Notes: generated by a model not told the origin, from the sequence alone. Shown: positions 26,341 through 36,598, counted from the stretch's first letter. The stretch: 64,000 nt of DNA from Pseudomonas syringae CC1557 (GCF_000452705.1 NZ_CP007014.1:2852001-2916000); one strand, 5' to 3'. Program-made: numbers and translations.

Positions 26341-27206
26341 ATGAAAACCCACTTCTTCAAAGTCGTTCAAACCGTCGCGCAGCACGGTTCTTTTTCCGAG
26401 GCTGCGGCCATTCTGGGGTGCAGCCAGTCGAACATCAGTTATGCGATCAAGGAGGTCGAAGACTTTTTTGAAAAGCGGCTGTTCATCCGTAGCCGCACTG
26501 GCTGCACCTTGACCCCTGAGGGAAAGGTCATCACCCAGACGCTCGGCAACGTTTTGGCAACGCTTGAACAACTAAAAAAAATGGGGTCAGTGGCAGTGTA
26601 ACCGTTCACTACCACACGCATATTCGCGAGACCAGCCTGCCTGCATCACTGGATTTTCTGGCCCATCACTATCCTGATATCCATCTGAATGTGCTGCACA
26701 GCAGCGAGCAGAATCCGTCACTCGACGCGTTAAGGAAGGACATCGCCGATATCGTGATTCTTCCGGCGACCGTCGTGGGCGAACATTATCTGGAACATCA
26801 TCAGTGGTCGGATCATTACGTGCTGGTCGCTGCACGCAACGAACAGGCTGCACAGCGCAGCTTTGTCGAGCGGGTGCAGAATGCGCGTTACGTGGCCTGG
26901 CGGCATCCGGGCATCGAGCGCCTGCACCAGCAACTGGCTGCAGCACAGGTGCGGCTTGTTCATCGTGGCGAACTCAGTTGTCTGGAAACCCTGCTGGATC
27001 TGGTTGCCAAACGGCATTGCATTTCGATTCTGCCCAGTGCGCTGTTGAGCGCTCATGCTGGCGACGTCCAGCAGATCGCGCTGCCATTGCCGGTCACGCG
27101 TCAGATCAGCATTGTGGCGCGCCCGACTTCGCTGCTTTCCAATGCTGCCAATGCGGTGATTCAAGCGCTGAAGAAACCGCCCTGCCTACCTGTTCAGCGC
27201 TACTGA
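26341..27206 (+). pseudogene. LysR-family regulator with a -1 frameshift at an A8 run
   Basis: The first frame (ATG 26341) gives a LysR winged helix (FFKVVQTVAQHGSFSEAAAILGCSQSNISYAIKEVEDFFEKRLFIR) and stops at 26601. The ligand-binding domain continues in the -1 frame from the A run at 26574-26581 to 27206 (VTVHYHTHIRETSLPASLDFLAHHYPDIHL... LDLVAKRHCISILPS). One extra A would restore one protein of about 288 residues. Possibilities are a real null mutation, slippage on A8 (a sequence where -1 slippage can occur) or a sequencing error. The 26023-26340 gap upstream contains no gene I can support. Confidence 0.75.
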
Positions 27207-27278
27207 TAGCAGTCGCTGCCAGACACTGATGCAACGTTTTCGGTTCAAAGAGCTCATACCCATAGGTAAAACATTCAG

Positions 27279-27300
27279 AACGCTCCGTCTGCGGAGCGTT
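27279..27300. terminator. Terminator-like hairpin
   Basis: AACGCTCCG and CGGAGCGTT form a 9-bp stem with a 4-nt loop between the LysR pseudogene and the GH13 gene; only a short T run follows. Confidence 0.45.
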
Positions 27301-27334
27301 TCAGGTCGCCGATTCAAGAGGAAGACTGAACGCT

Positions 27335-29398
27335 ATGACGATACCGGACAAGCAGTACGTGGAATGGCTGGTCGAGCAATCGATGCTTAACGCCGCCAGG
27401 CAGCGCGCCAAGACCTATTCGGGGCAGGGCAGGCTCTGGCAGCGTCCGTTCGCCCTGGCCCGTCCGCGAGATGCTTCCGCTATCGCTTCGGTCTGGTTCA
27501 CCGCCTACCCGGCGTCGATCGTCACCCGAGAGGGTGGCTCGGTGCTGGAAGCGCTGGGTGACGAAACCTTGTGGCATGCGCTGTCGGAAATAGGCATTCA
27601 AGGTATCCACAACGGGCCGCTCAAGCTCTCCGGCGGGCTGCAGGGCCGCACTCGCACGCCGAGTATCGACGGCAACTTCGACCGTATCAGCTTCGGCATC
27701 GATCCGGATCTGGGCACCGAAGCGCAATTGTTGGGCCTGACGCGCATCGCGGCCGCGCACAACGCGGTGATCATCGATGACATCATCCCGTCGCACACCG
27801 GCAAGGGCGCTGACTTCCGGCTCGCCGAACTGGCTTACGAAGATTACCCCGGCCTGTTCCACATGGTCGAAATCCGCGAGGAGGACTGGCAACTGCTGCC
27901 CGACGTTCCGGCAGGCCGTGACGCGGTCAACCTGATGCCCGATGTGGTCGATCAGTTGCGCGACAAGCATTACATCGTTGGTCAGTTGCAACGGGTGATC
28001 TTCTTCGAGCCGGGCGTCAAGGAAACCGACTGGAGCGCCACGGATGTGGTGCAGGGCGTCGACGGCAAAGCGCGGCGCTGGGTCTACCTGCATTACTTCA
28101 AGGACGGCCAGCCTTCGCTGAACTGGCTGGACCCGAGTTTCGCCGCACAGCAGATGATCATCGGTGATGCGCTGCACGCGATCGACGTCATGGGTGCTCG
28201 CGTGTTGCGTCTGGATGCCAATGGCTTCCTCGGTGTCGAACGCCGCGCCGAAGGCACTGCCTGGTCGGAGAGCCATCCGTTGTCTATCACCGGCAACCAG
28301 CTGTTGGCTGGCGCGATTCGCAAGGCGGGCGGTTTCAGCTTCCAGGAGCTGAACCTGACCATCGACGACATCGCCTCGATGGGCAATGGCGGCGCTGACC
28401 TGTCCTACGACTTCATCACTCGCCCGGCCTATCAGCACGCGCTGCTGACCGGCACCACCGAATTCCTGCGCTTGATGCTGCGTCAGGTTCATGCGTATGG
28501 CATTGATCCGGCTTCGCTGATCCACGCCTTGCAGAACCATGACGAGTTGACGCTGGAGCTGGTGCATTTCTGGACACTGCACGCCCACGACACGTTTCAC
28601 TACCAGGGGCAGACATTCCCGGGCAACATCTTGCGCGAGCACATTCGGGAAGAGATGTACGAGAAGCTGTCGGGCGAACACGCGCCGTACAACCTCAAGT
28701 TCGTCACCAACGGGGTGTCCTGCACCACAGCCAGCATCATCACCGCCGCGCTGGGCATTCGCGACCTGAACGACATCACCGACGCAGATATCCAGCAGAT
28801 TCAGCACATCCATTTGTTGCTGGTCATGTACAACGCCATGCAGCCGGGCGTGTTTGCCCTGTCTGGCTGGGATATGGTGGGCGCCTTGACGCTGCCTGCC
28901 GAGCAGGTCGAACACCTGATGCAGGACGGCGATACCCGCTGGGTCCACCGTGGTGCGTACGACCTGGTCGATCTGGATCCGGAAGCCGAGTTCTCGGCGG
29001 GCAACATGCCGCGTCCGAAGTCGCTGTATGGCAGCCTCGTCAGCCAGCTGAAACGGCCTGATTCGTTCGCCTCGCAACTGAAGAAGATTCTCGCCGTGCG
29101 GCGTGCCTATGACATTGCCGCGAGCCGTCAGATTCTGATTCCGGACGTCGAGCATCCTGGCCTGCTGGTCATGGTCCATGAATTGCCGGCTGGCAAGGGC
29201 ACGCAGATCACGGCGCTCAACTTCAGTGCCGAAACCATTGTCGAGACCCTTAACCTGCCTGGCATAGCGCCCGGCCCGGTGGTGGACATCATCAATGAGC
29301 GTGTTGAGGGGGATCTGACCGAGCAGGGTGAGTTCACCATCACCCTTGATGCCTACGAAGGTCTCGCGCTGCGCGTGGTCAGTACTTTGCCGATCTAA
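27335..29398 (+). CDS. GH13 trehalose-synthase-like enzyme
   Basis: A 687-residue glycoside hydrolase family 13 protein. All three catalytic carboxylates can be assigned: nucleophile Asp in VLRLDANGF, acid/base Glu in FSFQELN and the stabilising Asp in LQNHDEL. Overall form resembles maltose alpha-D-glucosyltransferases (TreS), which isomerise maltose to trehalose, but the N-terminus and [15 protein letters not shown] loop diverge, so the substrate is uncertain. No signal peptide, hence cytoplasmic. It is a single gene, ending at a hairpin shared with the convergent sigma-54 regulator. Confidence 0.78.
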   Translation: MTIPDKQYVEWLVEQSMLNAARQRAKTYSGQGRLWQRPFALARPRDASAIASVWFTAYPASIVTREGGSVLEALGDETLWHALSEIGIQGIHNGPLKLSGGLQGRTRTPSIDGNFDRISFGIDPDLGTEAQLLGLTRIAAAHNAVIIDDIIPSHTGKGADFRLAELAYEDYPGLFHMVEIREEDWQLLPDVPAGRDAVNLMPDVVDQLRDKHYIVGQLQRVIFFEPGVKETDWSATDVVQGVDGKARRWVYLHYFKDGQPSLNWLDPSFAAQQMIIGDALHAIDVMGARVLRLDANGFLGVERRAEGTAWSESHPLSITGNQLLAGAIRKAGGFSFQELNLTIDDIASMGNGGADLSYDFITRPAYQHALLTGTTEFLRLMLRQVHAYGIDPASLIHALQNHDELTLELVHFWTLHAHDTFHYQGQTFPGNILREHIREEMYEKLSGEHAPYNLKFVTNGVSCTTASIITAALGIRDLNDITDADIQQIQHIHLLLVMYNAMQPGVFALSGWDMVGALTLPAEQVEHLMQDGDTRWVHRGAYDLVDLDPEAEFSAGNMPRPKSLYGSLVSQLKRPDSFASQLKKILAVRRAYDIAASRQILIPDVEHPGLLVMVHELPAGKGTQITALNFSAETIVETLNLPGIAPGPVVDIINERVEGDLTEQGEFTITLDAYEGLALRVVSTLPI

Positions 29399-29405
29399 GC
29401 AGCTT

Positions 29406-29428
29406 TGCGCAGCCGTTCTGGCTGCGCA
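29406..29428. terminator. Hairpin between convergent genes
   Basis: GCGCAGCC and GGCTGCGC form a stem with a short loop between the GH13 gene (ends 29398) and the sigma-54 regulator (ends 29443). It probably terminates both directions. Confidence 0.5.
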
Positions 29429-29442
29429 CTGCCTGTTGTCGT

Positions 29443-31236
29443 TCAGGCTGTCTTGAACCGGTGCTTTTTCAGGCGATAGGCAAACTGGGCGCGACTCAGC
29501 CCCAGCAAGCGAGAGGCAGCCGCCAGGTTGCCCTCGCTTTTTTGCAAGGCTTCATCGATCAATCGTCTTTCCAGATCGTCAATGGAGAATGGGTTTTCCG
29601 GCTCATGCAGCGTATCCAGTAATCCCTCGTCGGTCGTTGCCGTATCAACCCCTGTGTCAGCCGCTGTGCCTGCCTCGGATGTCTGCGAAAGTGCGCCAGC
29701 GTGATTCAGCGAGTACGAGTCCACTGGCAGCGATTCATTGCGAAAAATATGCACCAGATCAATAGCCTGACCTTCGTCGCTGGCGATCAAGCCGCGCTCG
29801 ATCAAATTCTGCAGTTCTCGCACGTTACCGGCGAAGTCATAACGCACCAGTGTTTTCAAGGCGCGCATGGTCAAGCCGGCCGGGGTTCTGCCGTATTCCT
29901 GGCAAAACCGTTTGAGAAATGCACTGATCAGCAATGGAATGTCATCACGACGCTCGCGCAACGGGGGCAGGGCGATCGGGTAGACATTCAGCCGGTAGAA
30001 CAGGTCTTCACGAAAATCGCCGCTGGCCACGGCCTTGCGCAGGTCAACGTTGGTCGCTGCCACCACCCGGACATTGATTTTGATGCCATGCCCACCGCCG
30101 ACGCGTTCGATCTCGCGTTCCTGCAGGGCGCGCAGGAGCTTGCTTTGTCCGGCCAGACTCAGGGAGGTGATTTCATCCAGGAACAGCGTGCCGCCATTGG
30201 CGCGCTCGAAGCGTCCGGGCCTTGAGTGGGTGGCGCCGGTGTAGGCGCCGCGCTCGACACCGAACAGCTCCGCTTCGATCAGGTTGTCCGGAATGGCCGC
30301 GCAGTTCAGCGCGATAAAAGGCCCTTTTTGCTGACGACTGAGCTGATGCAGCTGGCGAGCGAACATTTCCTTGCCGACGCCGGACTCGCCGCTGATCAGC
30401 ACCGTTGCCGGTGTCATCGCCACGCGCTGAAGGGCCTGGGTGGCCGCTGTGAATGCGGCGCTGGCACCAATCAGTGTCTGATCCGTCTCGATGGCGGAGC
30501 CTGCTTCATCAGGTGCGCTTGCCAGCAGTCCAGGCAGCGCATGCCTGACCGCGTTCGCGACATTAAGGTAACTCAGGTCGCTCTCCACATCGCCCCATTG
30601 CTCTGCGGTCTTGCCGACCACCCGGCAGGTCGCGTGACCCATGCCACGGCATTCGACCTCCCGAAAAATTACCATCTGCCCGAACAGGCCGCTGACGAAG
30701 CCGATGGCATAACCGATTTCGGTCCAGCACACCGGGTCCTGCGCGATGCCGTAGGCCGCTACATGCTCGTCTGCCTCACAGGAGTGATGCCAGAGAAACT
30801 CCCCTTCGTAGAAACCGGACTCTGCGTCGAACTTGAAATGCAGTGGCTCGACCTTGGTCATGCCTTCAAGGGTGTGCAAGTGCGTCCCGGCGCGAAACGC
30901 CGAGGTGGCATCGGCCAGTGGCCAGCGCTCACGAATCAGTCGTGCATCCCGTGCACCGGACAGGTAACCCGCGCGGGTGAACATTCCGCGTGCCTGCTCC
31001 CGGCCAAGACGTTCGATGATCTCGCGGCGCAGGTTGCCGAAAGACGAACTGTGGAGCAGCAGCATGCGCTGATCGTTGAGCCAGATGCGGCCGTCCTCGG
31101 GCGAGAAAAACAGGCAGCCGGTCAGCTCTTCGGCGGTCGGTGAAGCGCTGGCGCCCGGCTGTGTGCTGTCGCCGCGCGGCGAGAAGTGCTCAGTGGCGAC
31201 GCTGTGATCGGGAAGTTGGCAGTGAGGAGTGTTCAT
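29443..31236 (-). CDS. Sigma-54-dependent V4R/XylR-type activator of aromatic catabolism
   Basis: A 597-residue enhancer-binding protein. An N-terminal XylR-N-like sensor runs over residues ~30-140, a V4R segment follows ([34 protein letters not shown]...ATCRVVGK), then the AAA+ domain with Walker A GESGVGKE, the sigma-54 contact loop GAYTGA and TLFLDE. A Fis-type helix-turn-helix ends it ([23 protein letters not shown]). In XylR and DmpR the N-terminal sensor binds an aromatic effector. The divergent aldehyde dehydrogenase gene has a -24/-12 promoter and possible upstream sites, so it is the likely target. Effector unknown; coniferyl or vanillyl compounds are plausible. Confidence 0.9.
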   Translation of the reverse strand: MNTPHCQLPDHSVATEHFSPRGDSTQPGASASPTAEELTGCLFFSPEDGRIWLNDQRMLLLHSSSFGNLRREIIERLGREQARGMFTRAGYLSGARDARLIRERWPLADATSAFRAGTHLHTLEGMTKVEPLHFKFDAESGFYEGEFLWHHSCEADEHVAAYGIAQDPVCWTEIGYAIGFVSGLFGQMVIFREVECRGMGHATCRVVGKTAEQWGDVESDLSYLNVANAVRHALPGLLASAPDEAGSAIETDQTLIGASAAFTAATQALQRVAMTPATVLISGESGVGKEMFARQLHQLSRQQKGPFIALNCAAIPDNLIEAELFGVERGAYTGATHSRPGRFERANGGTLFLDEITSLSLAGQSKLLRALQEREIERVGGGHGIKINVRVVAATNVDLRKAVASGDFREDLFYRLNVYPIALPPLRERRDDIPLLISAFLKRFCQEYGRTPAGLTMRALKTLVRYDFAGNVRELQNLIERGLIASDEGQAIDLVHIFRNESLPVDSYSLNHAGALSQTSEAGTAADTGVDTATTDEGLLDTLHEPENPFSIDDLERRLIDEALQKSEGNLAAASRLLGLSRAQFAYRLKKHRFKTA

Positions 31237-31261
31237 GGTCTGACCTCGGACCGGCGATAGT

Positions 31262-31317
31262 ATTCAAATGATCATGTGGCTTGCAGGTTATTAATCACGA
31301 GCTGATCAAATGAGCAA
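31262..31317. promoter_or_regulatory. Possible upstream activating sites for the V4R activator
   Basis: CTGATCAAATGAGCAA at 31302-31317 resembles the XylR/DmpR site TTGANCAATTGNTCAA, and a weaker inverse match lies at 31262-31275. Both are about 110-165 bases upstream of the -24 element, the usual distance for sigma-54 enhancers. Confidence 0.4.
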
Positions 31318-31426
31318 GTTCGGGGAGCCGGTCTGGTTATCTTTTTAGTTTTTAAAAAACGTTTAATGGTCGCAAGGCCCTTTGCCAGAGCGGCTCAGCG
31401 CTAATATGACAACGTCGTGGCAATCC

Positions 31427-31442
31427 CGGCACAGGCTTTGCT
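31427..31442 (+). promoter_or_regulatory. Sigma-54 (-24/-12) promoter of the aldehyde dehydrogenase gene
   Basis: CGGCAC-A-GGCT-TTGCT has GG at 31428-31429 and GC at 31440-31441 with exactly ten bases between, fitting the consensus TGGCACRNNNNTTGCW. It lies 77 bases upstream of the ATG at 31519, and the divergent gene encodes a sigma-54 activator. Confidence 0.75.
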
Positions 31443-31518
31443 CTGGAAGAATTACGGCGCGTGCTGTCCAGTTGAATGGAGTGCAGGCGATTACAACCAT
31501 AAAAGCCGGAGTCTGAAC

Positions 31519-33000
31519 ATGTCAGCGTCTGATGCCACCCCTCTTTTGCACTGCGCGATTGAAGCCGAATGCGTCTTCAATGGCGGCTGGATTCCTTCTT
31601 CCGCGCCAAGCGTGCCGGTCATCGAACCGGCAACCGGCGAATTACTGATGAACACTGCCATGGCAGACGCAGCCGATATTGCGGTTGCCTGCCGTGAAGC
31701 CGCGCTTGCCCAGCCAGCATGGGCTGCCATGGGGCCGCGCGAAAAAGCCGAAATATTTCTTCTCGCGGCTGATCATGCGGTGTGTGCGTACGATGAGTTG
31801 TCACTGTACGTGGCCCGCGAAACGGGAGGCAGCCTGCACAAGGGGCAGCATGAAGTGAACGAATGCATCGTACTGCTGCGTCAGGCGGCGGGCATGCTTT
31901 CACAGGCGCATGGCCACGGCTTGATGCTGCCCGGTGCAGCAGGTCGTCTGTCGTATGCGCGTCGAGTTGCGCATGGCGTCGTGGGGGTCATCTCACCGTT
32001 CAATTTTCCGCTGGTACTGTCCCTGCGCTCTGTAGCCCCGGCGCTGGCCGCGGGCAATGCCGTGGTCCTCAAGCCTGACCCGCAGACCCCGGTCAGTGGC
32101 GGGTTCCTGATCGCCCGGCTGTTCGAGGAGGCGGGCCTGCCCAAGGGCTTGCTGCACGTTCTGCCGGGTGGGGCGGACGCAGGTGAGGCGCTGTGTCGCG
32201 ATACCAACGTGCGGATGATCACCTTCACTGGATCGACTGCCGCAGGACGTAAAGTCGCCGAAGTGGCCGGGCGCAATCTGAAAAAGGTCTCGCTGGAACT
32301 GGGCGGCAAGAATCCGCTGATTATCCTCGAAGACGCCGACCTGGACTTGGCCGCCAGCAATGCCGCGTTCGGCGCCTGGCTGCATCAGGGGCAGATCTGC
32401 ATGGCCACCGGGTTGATTCTGGTTCACGAGTCGATCGCTGCCAGCCTGACCCGCAAGCTGGCGGACAAGGCCCGGGCGCTGACAGTGGGTAATGCGGCGC
32501 GTGGTGAAGCTGCGCTGGGCCCCCTGATCAATCAGCGCCAAGTGCAGCACGTTCATCAGGTGGTCAGCGACAGCCTGCACGCGGGAGCTCAACTGGAAAC
32601 CGGTGGCGAATACGACGGTCTGTTCTACCGGCCGACCGTGCTCAGCAACGTGAAGCCCGGCATGCGTGCGTTCGAAGAGGAAATATTCGGGCCGGTGGCC
32701 GTGGTGGCGAGTTTCGCCAACGATGAGGAGGCCATCGAACTGGCCAATCGTTCGGAATACGGGCTGGCGGCTGCTGTCATTTCTCCCGATGTGGGACGTG
32801 CGACGGCGATTGGCGACCGGCTCCGGTGCGGCATGCTGCACATCAATGATCAGACCGTGGCGGATGAATGCGTCAACTCGTTCGGCGGCCGGGGTGCCTC
32901 GGGCAACGGTGGTAGCGCAGGCAGCCCTTCGGACTGGGATGAGTACAGTCAATGGCAGTGGGTAACGGTCAAGCAAAAAGCTCCGACCTATCCTTTCTGA
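31519..33000 (+). CDS. Aldehyde dehydrogenase (aromatic aldehyde type)
   Basis: A 493-residue NAD(P)-dependent aldehyde dehydrogenase. The open frame begins at 31417 but that would overlap the sigma-54 promoter; ATG 31519 has a GGAG site. Catalytic parts are GVVGVISPFNFPLVL, TFTGSTAAGRKVAE, LELGGKNPL (general base Glu) and GQICMATG (nucleophile Cys). It resembles benzaldehyde/vanillin dehydrogenases. In this locus it should oxidise coniferyl aldehyde to ferulate, or vanillin to vanillate. The second role matters because vdh is interrupted by an IS element. Confidence 0.87.
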   Translation: MSASDATPLLHCAIEAECVFNGGWIPSSAPSVPVIEPATGELLMNTAMADAADIAVACREAALAQPAWAAMGPREKAEIFLLAADHAVCAYDELSLYVARETGGSLHKGQHEVNECIVLLRQAAGMLSQAHGHGLMLPGAAGRLSYARRVAHGVVGVISPFNFPLVLSLRSVAPALAAGNAVVLKPDPQTPVSGGFLIARLFEEAGLPKGLLHVLPGGADAGEALCRDTNVRMITFTGSTAAGRKVAEVAGRNLKKVSLELGGKNPLIILEDADLDLAASNAAFGAWLHQGQICMATGLILVHESIAASLTRKLADKARALTVGNAARGEAALGPLINQRQVQHVHQVVSDSLHAGAQLETGGEYDGLFYRPTVLSNVKPGMRAFEEEIFGPVAVVASFANDEEAIELANRSEYGLAAAVISPDVGRATAIGDRLRCGMLHINDQTVADECVNSFGGRGASGNGGSAGSPSDWDEYSQWQWVTVKQKAPTYPF

Positions 33001-33056
33001 GCTTCGCGGCAGTTTCTGTTTTAGACAGGATGTGTTTCAAACAAGACGTGATTCAC

Positions 33057-33067
33057 AACAACAATAA
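33057..33067 (+). promoter_or_regulatory. ARN-repeat leader (Crc/Hfq catabolite-activity motif)
   Basis: AACAACAATAA lies just upstream of the SDR start. It is a run of A-R-N triplets, the known target of Hfq with Crc in Pseudomonas catabolite repression. Several other genes of this locus have the same signal. Confidence 0.6.
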
Positions 33068-33079
33068 GAGCGCGTGATT

Positions 33080-33847
33080 ATGAACCTGAACAGCAAAACA
33101 CTGATCATCACTGGGGTGTCATCCGGCATTGGCGCGGAGGTGGCACGACTGGCCCGCTTCCAGGGCGCCAGGGTTATTGGCATCGACCGCCATGAGCCAC
33201 AACTCACCGTGGACGGCTTTTTTCAGGCAGACCTGGGCGACCCGGACAGCATCAATGCGCTGGTCGAGCAGCTGCCACGGCAGATCGACGGGCTGTGCAA
33301 CATTGCCGGCGTGCCCGGCACCGCACCGGTCAAGGCTGTGGCCGAGATCAACTACCTCGGCTTGCGGCATCTGACCCAGTGTCTGCTGCCGCGCATCTCG
33401 CCGGGCGGCAGCATCGTCAATGTCTCGTCGATACTGGGCTCGCAGTGGGCCGAGCGTCTGGAGCTGCACAAGGCGCTGGCGACCACTGAAAGCTACAGCG
33501 AAGGGCAGCAGTGGCTGGCGGCCAATCCGGTCGCGCAGGACAGTTGTTACCAGTATTTCAAGGAAGCATTGATTGTCTGGAGCTTTCAGCAGTCTCAGGC
33601 ATGGTTTCGCGAGAAATCCGTCAGGGTCAACTGCGTCGCACCGGGGCCAGTGTTCACGCCTATTCTGGGCGATTTTGTGAGCATGATCGGTGAAGCACGG
33701 GTAGCTCGCGACAGCCTGCACATGAAGCGCCCGGCGCTGGCCGATGAAGTGGCTGCGGTGATCGCATTTCTCTGTTCTGACGCGTCGCGCTGGATCAACG
33801 GCGTCAACCTGCCAGTGGACGGAGGGCTGGCAGCGTCTTACGTGTAA
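33080..33847 (+). CDS. SDR oxidoreductase, coniferyl-alcohol-dehydrogenase-like
   Basis: A 255-residue short-chain dehydrogenase. TGVSSGIGAEVARLARFQGARVIGIDR is the NAD-binding loop, NIAG(V) and NVSS precede the catalytic YQYFK (YxxxK). A long insert between NVSS and YxxxK (ERLELHKALATTESYSEGQQWLAANPVAQD) is typical of CalA and 3-alpha-hydroxysteroid-type SDRs. Length equals the 255 residues I recall for CalA of Pseudomonas sp. HR199. Likely reaction: coniferyl alcohol to coniferyl aldehyde. ATG 33080 is preferred to GTG 33074. Substrate assignment comes from the neighbouring ferulate genes. Confidence 0.78.
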   Translation: MNLNSKTLIITGVSSGIGAEVARLARFQGARVIGIDRHEPQLTVDGFFQADLGDPDSINALVEQLPRQIDGLCNIAGVPGTAPVKAVAEINYLGLRHLTQCLLPRISPGGSIVNVSSILGSQWAERLELHKALATTESYSEGQQWLAANPVAQDSCYQYFKEALIVWSFQQSQAWFREKSVRVNCVAPGPVFTPILGDFVSMIGEARVARDSLHMKRPALADEVAAVIAFLCSDASRWINGVNLPVDGGLAASYV

Positions 33848-33901
33848 AGGCCTGGCAGGCTGCCCCCCTGACGGCGCGGTCGCGACGTCGGGGCGCTTGA
33901 A

Positions 33902-33916
33902 AATAACAACAATAAG
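33902..33916 (+). promoter_or_regulatory. ARN-repeat leader (Crc/Hfq motif)
   Basis: AATAACAACAATAAG, five A-R-N triplets in series, ends 15 bases before the start codon of the outer-membrane channel gene. Confidence 0.6.
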
Positions 33917-33931
33917 TACAGGAATCACAAG

Positions 33932-34879
33932 ATGCAGAAGTCTATCTTGCGTACCGTTGCGACCACTTCACTGGTTGCGTTGTCATCGACTGCTTTTGCC
34001 TATGACTTGCCTGGCCTGAACCTGGGCAACACCAGCTTCTACGACGGATCGCCAGCCCCGGCGGGGCCAGGCTGGTATCTGGAGGAGTACCTCAGCGCTT
34101 CCAGGGCCGACCGTTTCAACGACGTCAACGGCAATAAGCTGCAACTTCCCAAACAGGACGTCGATGCTCTGGCAATGACGACGCAGATTATCTATGTCGG
34201 CCAGCCGCTGGCCAATGGCGCGATGCCGGGGATTACCGCGATCAACACTTCACTGGCCCATGTCGATGTGGACGATGGGTTGGACAACACGGTGCTGAGC
34301 TCGCGAGCTGGTTTTGGCGATGTGGTCATCGGGCCGTTTCTGCAACTGCCGACCCTGACTCGCGCTGACGGCAGCCCGTTGCTGACTCAGCGCATCGAAG
34401 CGGATATCTCCGTTCCGGTGGGCGCCTACAACCGTAATCGCTCAATCAATCCTGGCAGTAACTTCTGGTCCTTCAACCCTTACTACGCTGCGACGTACTG
34501 GTTTTCGTCAAAATGGTCGGCCAGCGGGCGTTTCATGTACTTGTGGAACGGCAAGAACGACGACCCCCAGGCAGGTTTTGGTAATGTCTCCGACACCCAG
34601 GCGGGTCAGGCACTGCATGCCAACCTGACCCTGCAATATGCCGTGAACGAGCAACTGTCACTGGGTTTGAACGGTTACTGGCTCAAGCAATTCACCGATA
34701 CCCAGGTGGACGGGCACGACGTCAGCGGCCGCAAGGAAAAAGTCTGGGCCATCGGGCCGGGGTTTTTGTATGCGTTCAACAAAGAGAACGTGCTGTCGGT
34801 CAACAGCTACTTTGAACAGGGCGCGGAAAACCGTACCGAAGGCAACAAACTGGTGCTGAATTTCCTGCACAAGTTGTAG
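33932..34879 (+). CDS. Outer-membrane channel of the phenol-degradation MetA type (PF13557-like)
   Basis: A 315-residue protein with a signal peptide cut after TAFA (residues 1-23) and a beta-barrel body of alternating strands (LHANLTLQYAVNEQLSLGLNGYWLKQF, VLSVNSYFEQGAENRTEGNKLVLNFLHKL) ending in a hydrophobic C-terminal strand. Members of this family are encoded in aromatic catabolic operons and are thought to carry substrates across the outer membrane. It follows the SDR gene by 84 bases. Confidence 0.75.
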   Translation: MQKSILRTVATTSLVALSSTAFAYDLPGLNLGNTSFYDGSPAPAGPGWYLEEYLSASRADRFNDVNGNKLQLPKQDVDALAMTTQIIYVGQPLANGAMPGITAINTSLAHVDVDDGLDNTVLSSRAGFGDVVIGPFLQLPTLTRADGSPLLTQRIEADISVPVGAYNRNRSINPGSNFWSFNPYYAATYWFSSKWSASGRFMYLWNGKNDDPQAGFGNVSDTQAGQALHANLTLQYAVNEQLSLGLNGYWLKQFTDTQVDGHDVSGRKEKVWAIGPGFLYAFNKENVLSVNSYFEQGAENRTEGNKLVLNFLHKL

Positions 34880-34946
34880 CCGTCACACAGGACTCTCGTG
34901 CCGATGCGCAGCACTCAGCGTGATACACAAGTATTCTGGCCCAAGG

Positions 34947-35050
34947 CCGTAGGAGCGAACCGGGCGACGCTTTGCTCATTCGCGAAGACCCAGGTAGGAA
35001 CTCCCTGCGTCTGGCGGCGGTACCGGCCTCTTCGCGAGCAAGCTCACTGT
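34947..35050. repeat. REPIN-like inverted REP pair (intergenic)
   Basis: GTAGGAGCGAA with GCTCATTCGCGAAG on the left and CTTCGCGAGCAAGCTCACT on the right form an imperfect inverted pair between two convergent genes, the usual place for P. syringae REP elements. Confidence 0.55.
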
Positions 35051-35094
35051 GTATAACGCTGAGTGCGGAGCACCGGTACGAGATCCGGCCGCGA

Positions 35095-36303
35095 TCAGCC
35101 AGCCGTTTTGAACGCGCGCTTTTCGACTGGCAGTGATCGTGACAACACCGTGATCGCCGCCAGTGCCGCAATCACCAGGCCTGGCGACGTTGCCAGCAGC
35201 ACTCCAGTAGTTCCGGCTCCAGCCGCCAGCAGTTGTCCGGCAGCCAATGGTCCGGCGACCGAGCCCAGGCGACCGATGGCCACCGCAGCGCCGACTCCGG
35301 TGGCGCGTACCGAGGTGGGGTAGGCGGGCGGTGCCAGGGCATACAGCACCAATTGCGCAGCGATGACAAACACGCCGGCAGCAAAACCGGCGACCGCCAT
35401 CGGCACTATGCCGACCGACAGCCCGACACCTGCCAGCGCAGCCAGCAGGCCTGCATAGACAAACAGCACCACCTTGATGCCGTTGCAACGGTCCAGCAGC
35501 ACGCCACCCAGCAATGAACCCAGCGCTCCGCCGATGTTGAACAGCATTTGCACCATGCCCGCCTGCGGCTTGCTGAAACCCTGGCCGATGAGCAGCGAAG
35601 GCAGCCAGTTGAGCAGCATGTACATGACGGTCAGGGTGAAGAAATAGCCAACCCATAGCGCCACTGTCGTGCGGCCACGGCCTTCGCCAAACAGCGCGTT
35701 GACGGCTGAGTGTCGAACCGCCGATGTCTGCTCTTTGAAAACGCTGGATTCAGGCAACAACAGAATCATCAGCGGAACCACCAGCAGAGGCGCCAGGCCA
35801 CCAATGATAAAGGTAGTCTGCCAGTGTTCGCTGGTGAACATCGCCACCACCGCGGCCAGTGCGCCGCCCAACGGAACGCCCGAGTACATGACGCTGATGG
35901 CAACCCCGCGATGGCGTTCGCTCACGGCCTCTGCGCACAGCGCAATCAGGTTGGGCAGAGCAGCACCCAGCCCCAGACCGGTCATGAAGCGCACCAGCAA
36001 CAGGCCTGAATAGGTTTCGATGTAGGCAGTGCTCAGCGAAAAGACCCCAAACAGCAGCACTGCACTGACAAGGATATTCTTGCGACCAATGCGATCAGCG
36101 ATCCAGCCGCCGAAAAAAGCCCCAGGCAGAAGGCCGATGATGCCGGCGCTGAATACCCAGCCCATCATTTTTGGATCAAGTGCGAAGGTCTCGCGCAGGC
36201 CTGCCGCTGCTGTACCGGCAGCCTGCAGGTCGAATCCTTCGATAAGCGCGACGATAAAACACAAGACGATAGTCAGCGTCGAGCGACGCAGCGAACGGTT
36301 CAT
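35095..36303 (-). CDS. MFS transporter, aromatic acid:H+ symporter (AAHS) type
   Basis: A 402-residue transporter with about twelve membrane helices. The loop DRIGRKNILVSAV between helices 2 and 3 and the early Asp motif ALIEGFDLQAAGTAAAGLRETF are typical of PcaK/VanK-like aromatic-acid importers. ATG 36303 is used since GAGG lies six bases upstream and the A-rich leader (complement of 36314-36325) precedes it. Likely cargo: ferulate, p-coumarate, vanillate or a related acid. Confidence 0.85.
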   Translation of the reverse strand: MNRSLRRSTLTIVLCFIVALIEGFDLQAAGTAAAGLRETFALDPKMMGWVFSAGIIGLLPGAFFGGWIADRIGRKNILVSAVLLFGVFSLSTAYIETYSGLLLVRFMTGLGLGAALPNLIALCAEAVSERHRGVAISVMYSGVPLGGALAAVVAMFTSEHWQTTFIIGGLAPLLVVPLMILLLPESSVFKEQTSAVRHSAVNALFGEGRGRTTVALWVGYFFTLTVMYMLLNWLPSLLIGQGFSKPQAGMVQMLFNIGGALGSLLGGVLLDRCNGIKVVLFVYAGLLAALAGVGLSVGIVPMAVAGFAAGVFVIAAQLVLYALAPPAYPTSVRATGVGAAVAIGRLGSVAGPLAAGQLLAAGAGTTGVLLATSPGLVIAALAAITVLSRSLPVEKRAFKTAG

Positions 36304-36313
36304 GGCAAGCCTC

Positions 36314-36325
36314 ATTGTTGTTTTT
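36314..36325 (-). promoter_or_regulatory. ARN-repeat leader of the MFS gene
   Basis: On the minus strand AAAAACAACAAT precedes the GAGG ribosome site of the transporter gene, so Hfq/Crc binding would block translation. Confidence 0.55.
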
Positions 36326-36598
36326 GTCGGGTGGCGAAGTCTGTAAGTGAGCGCTGATCACAGCGTCGGTACAGGTGCTCATCAAGGTAACAAAAATAAC
36401 TAAAAAATGAAGCTGAGCTTTTTATTCGTGGGATTCAGGATTTAACGCTTTAAAAGCATTGAGTTAAGGGGCCTATCTGCCAGGCCCGTTTAAATAGTTA
36501 ATTTTATTAATGTTCGATTATCGATCACTCTGCATTGACGGCGACGCCGATTCTCTCAATTCTCTGCCCTCGGGCCAGCGTCATGCGGGACCGAATCC

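Noticed and set aside
27314..29179. A 621-codon frame on the minus strand
   Set aside because: It is antisense to the GH13 gene, which has all catalytic residues; the frame is a GC-bias shadow rich in Arg, His and Gln.
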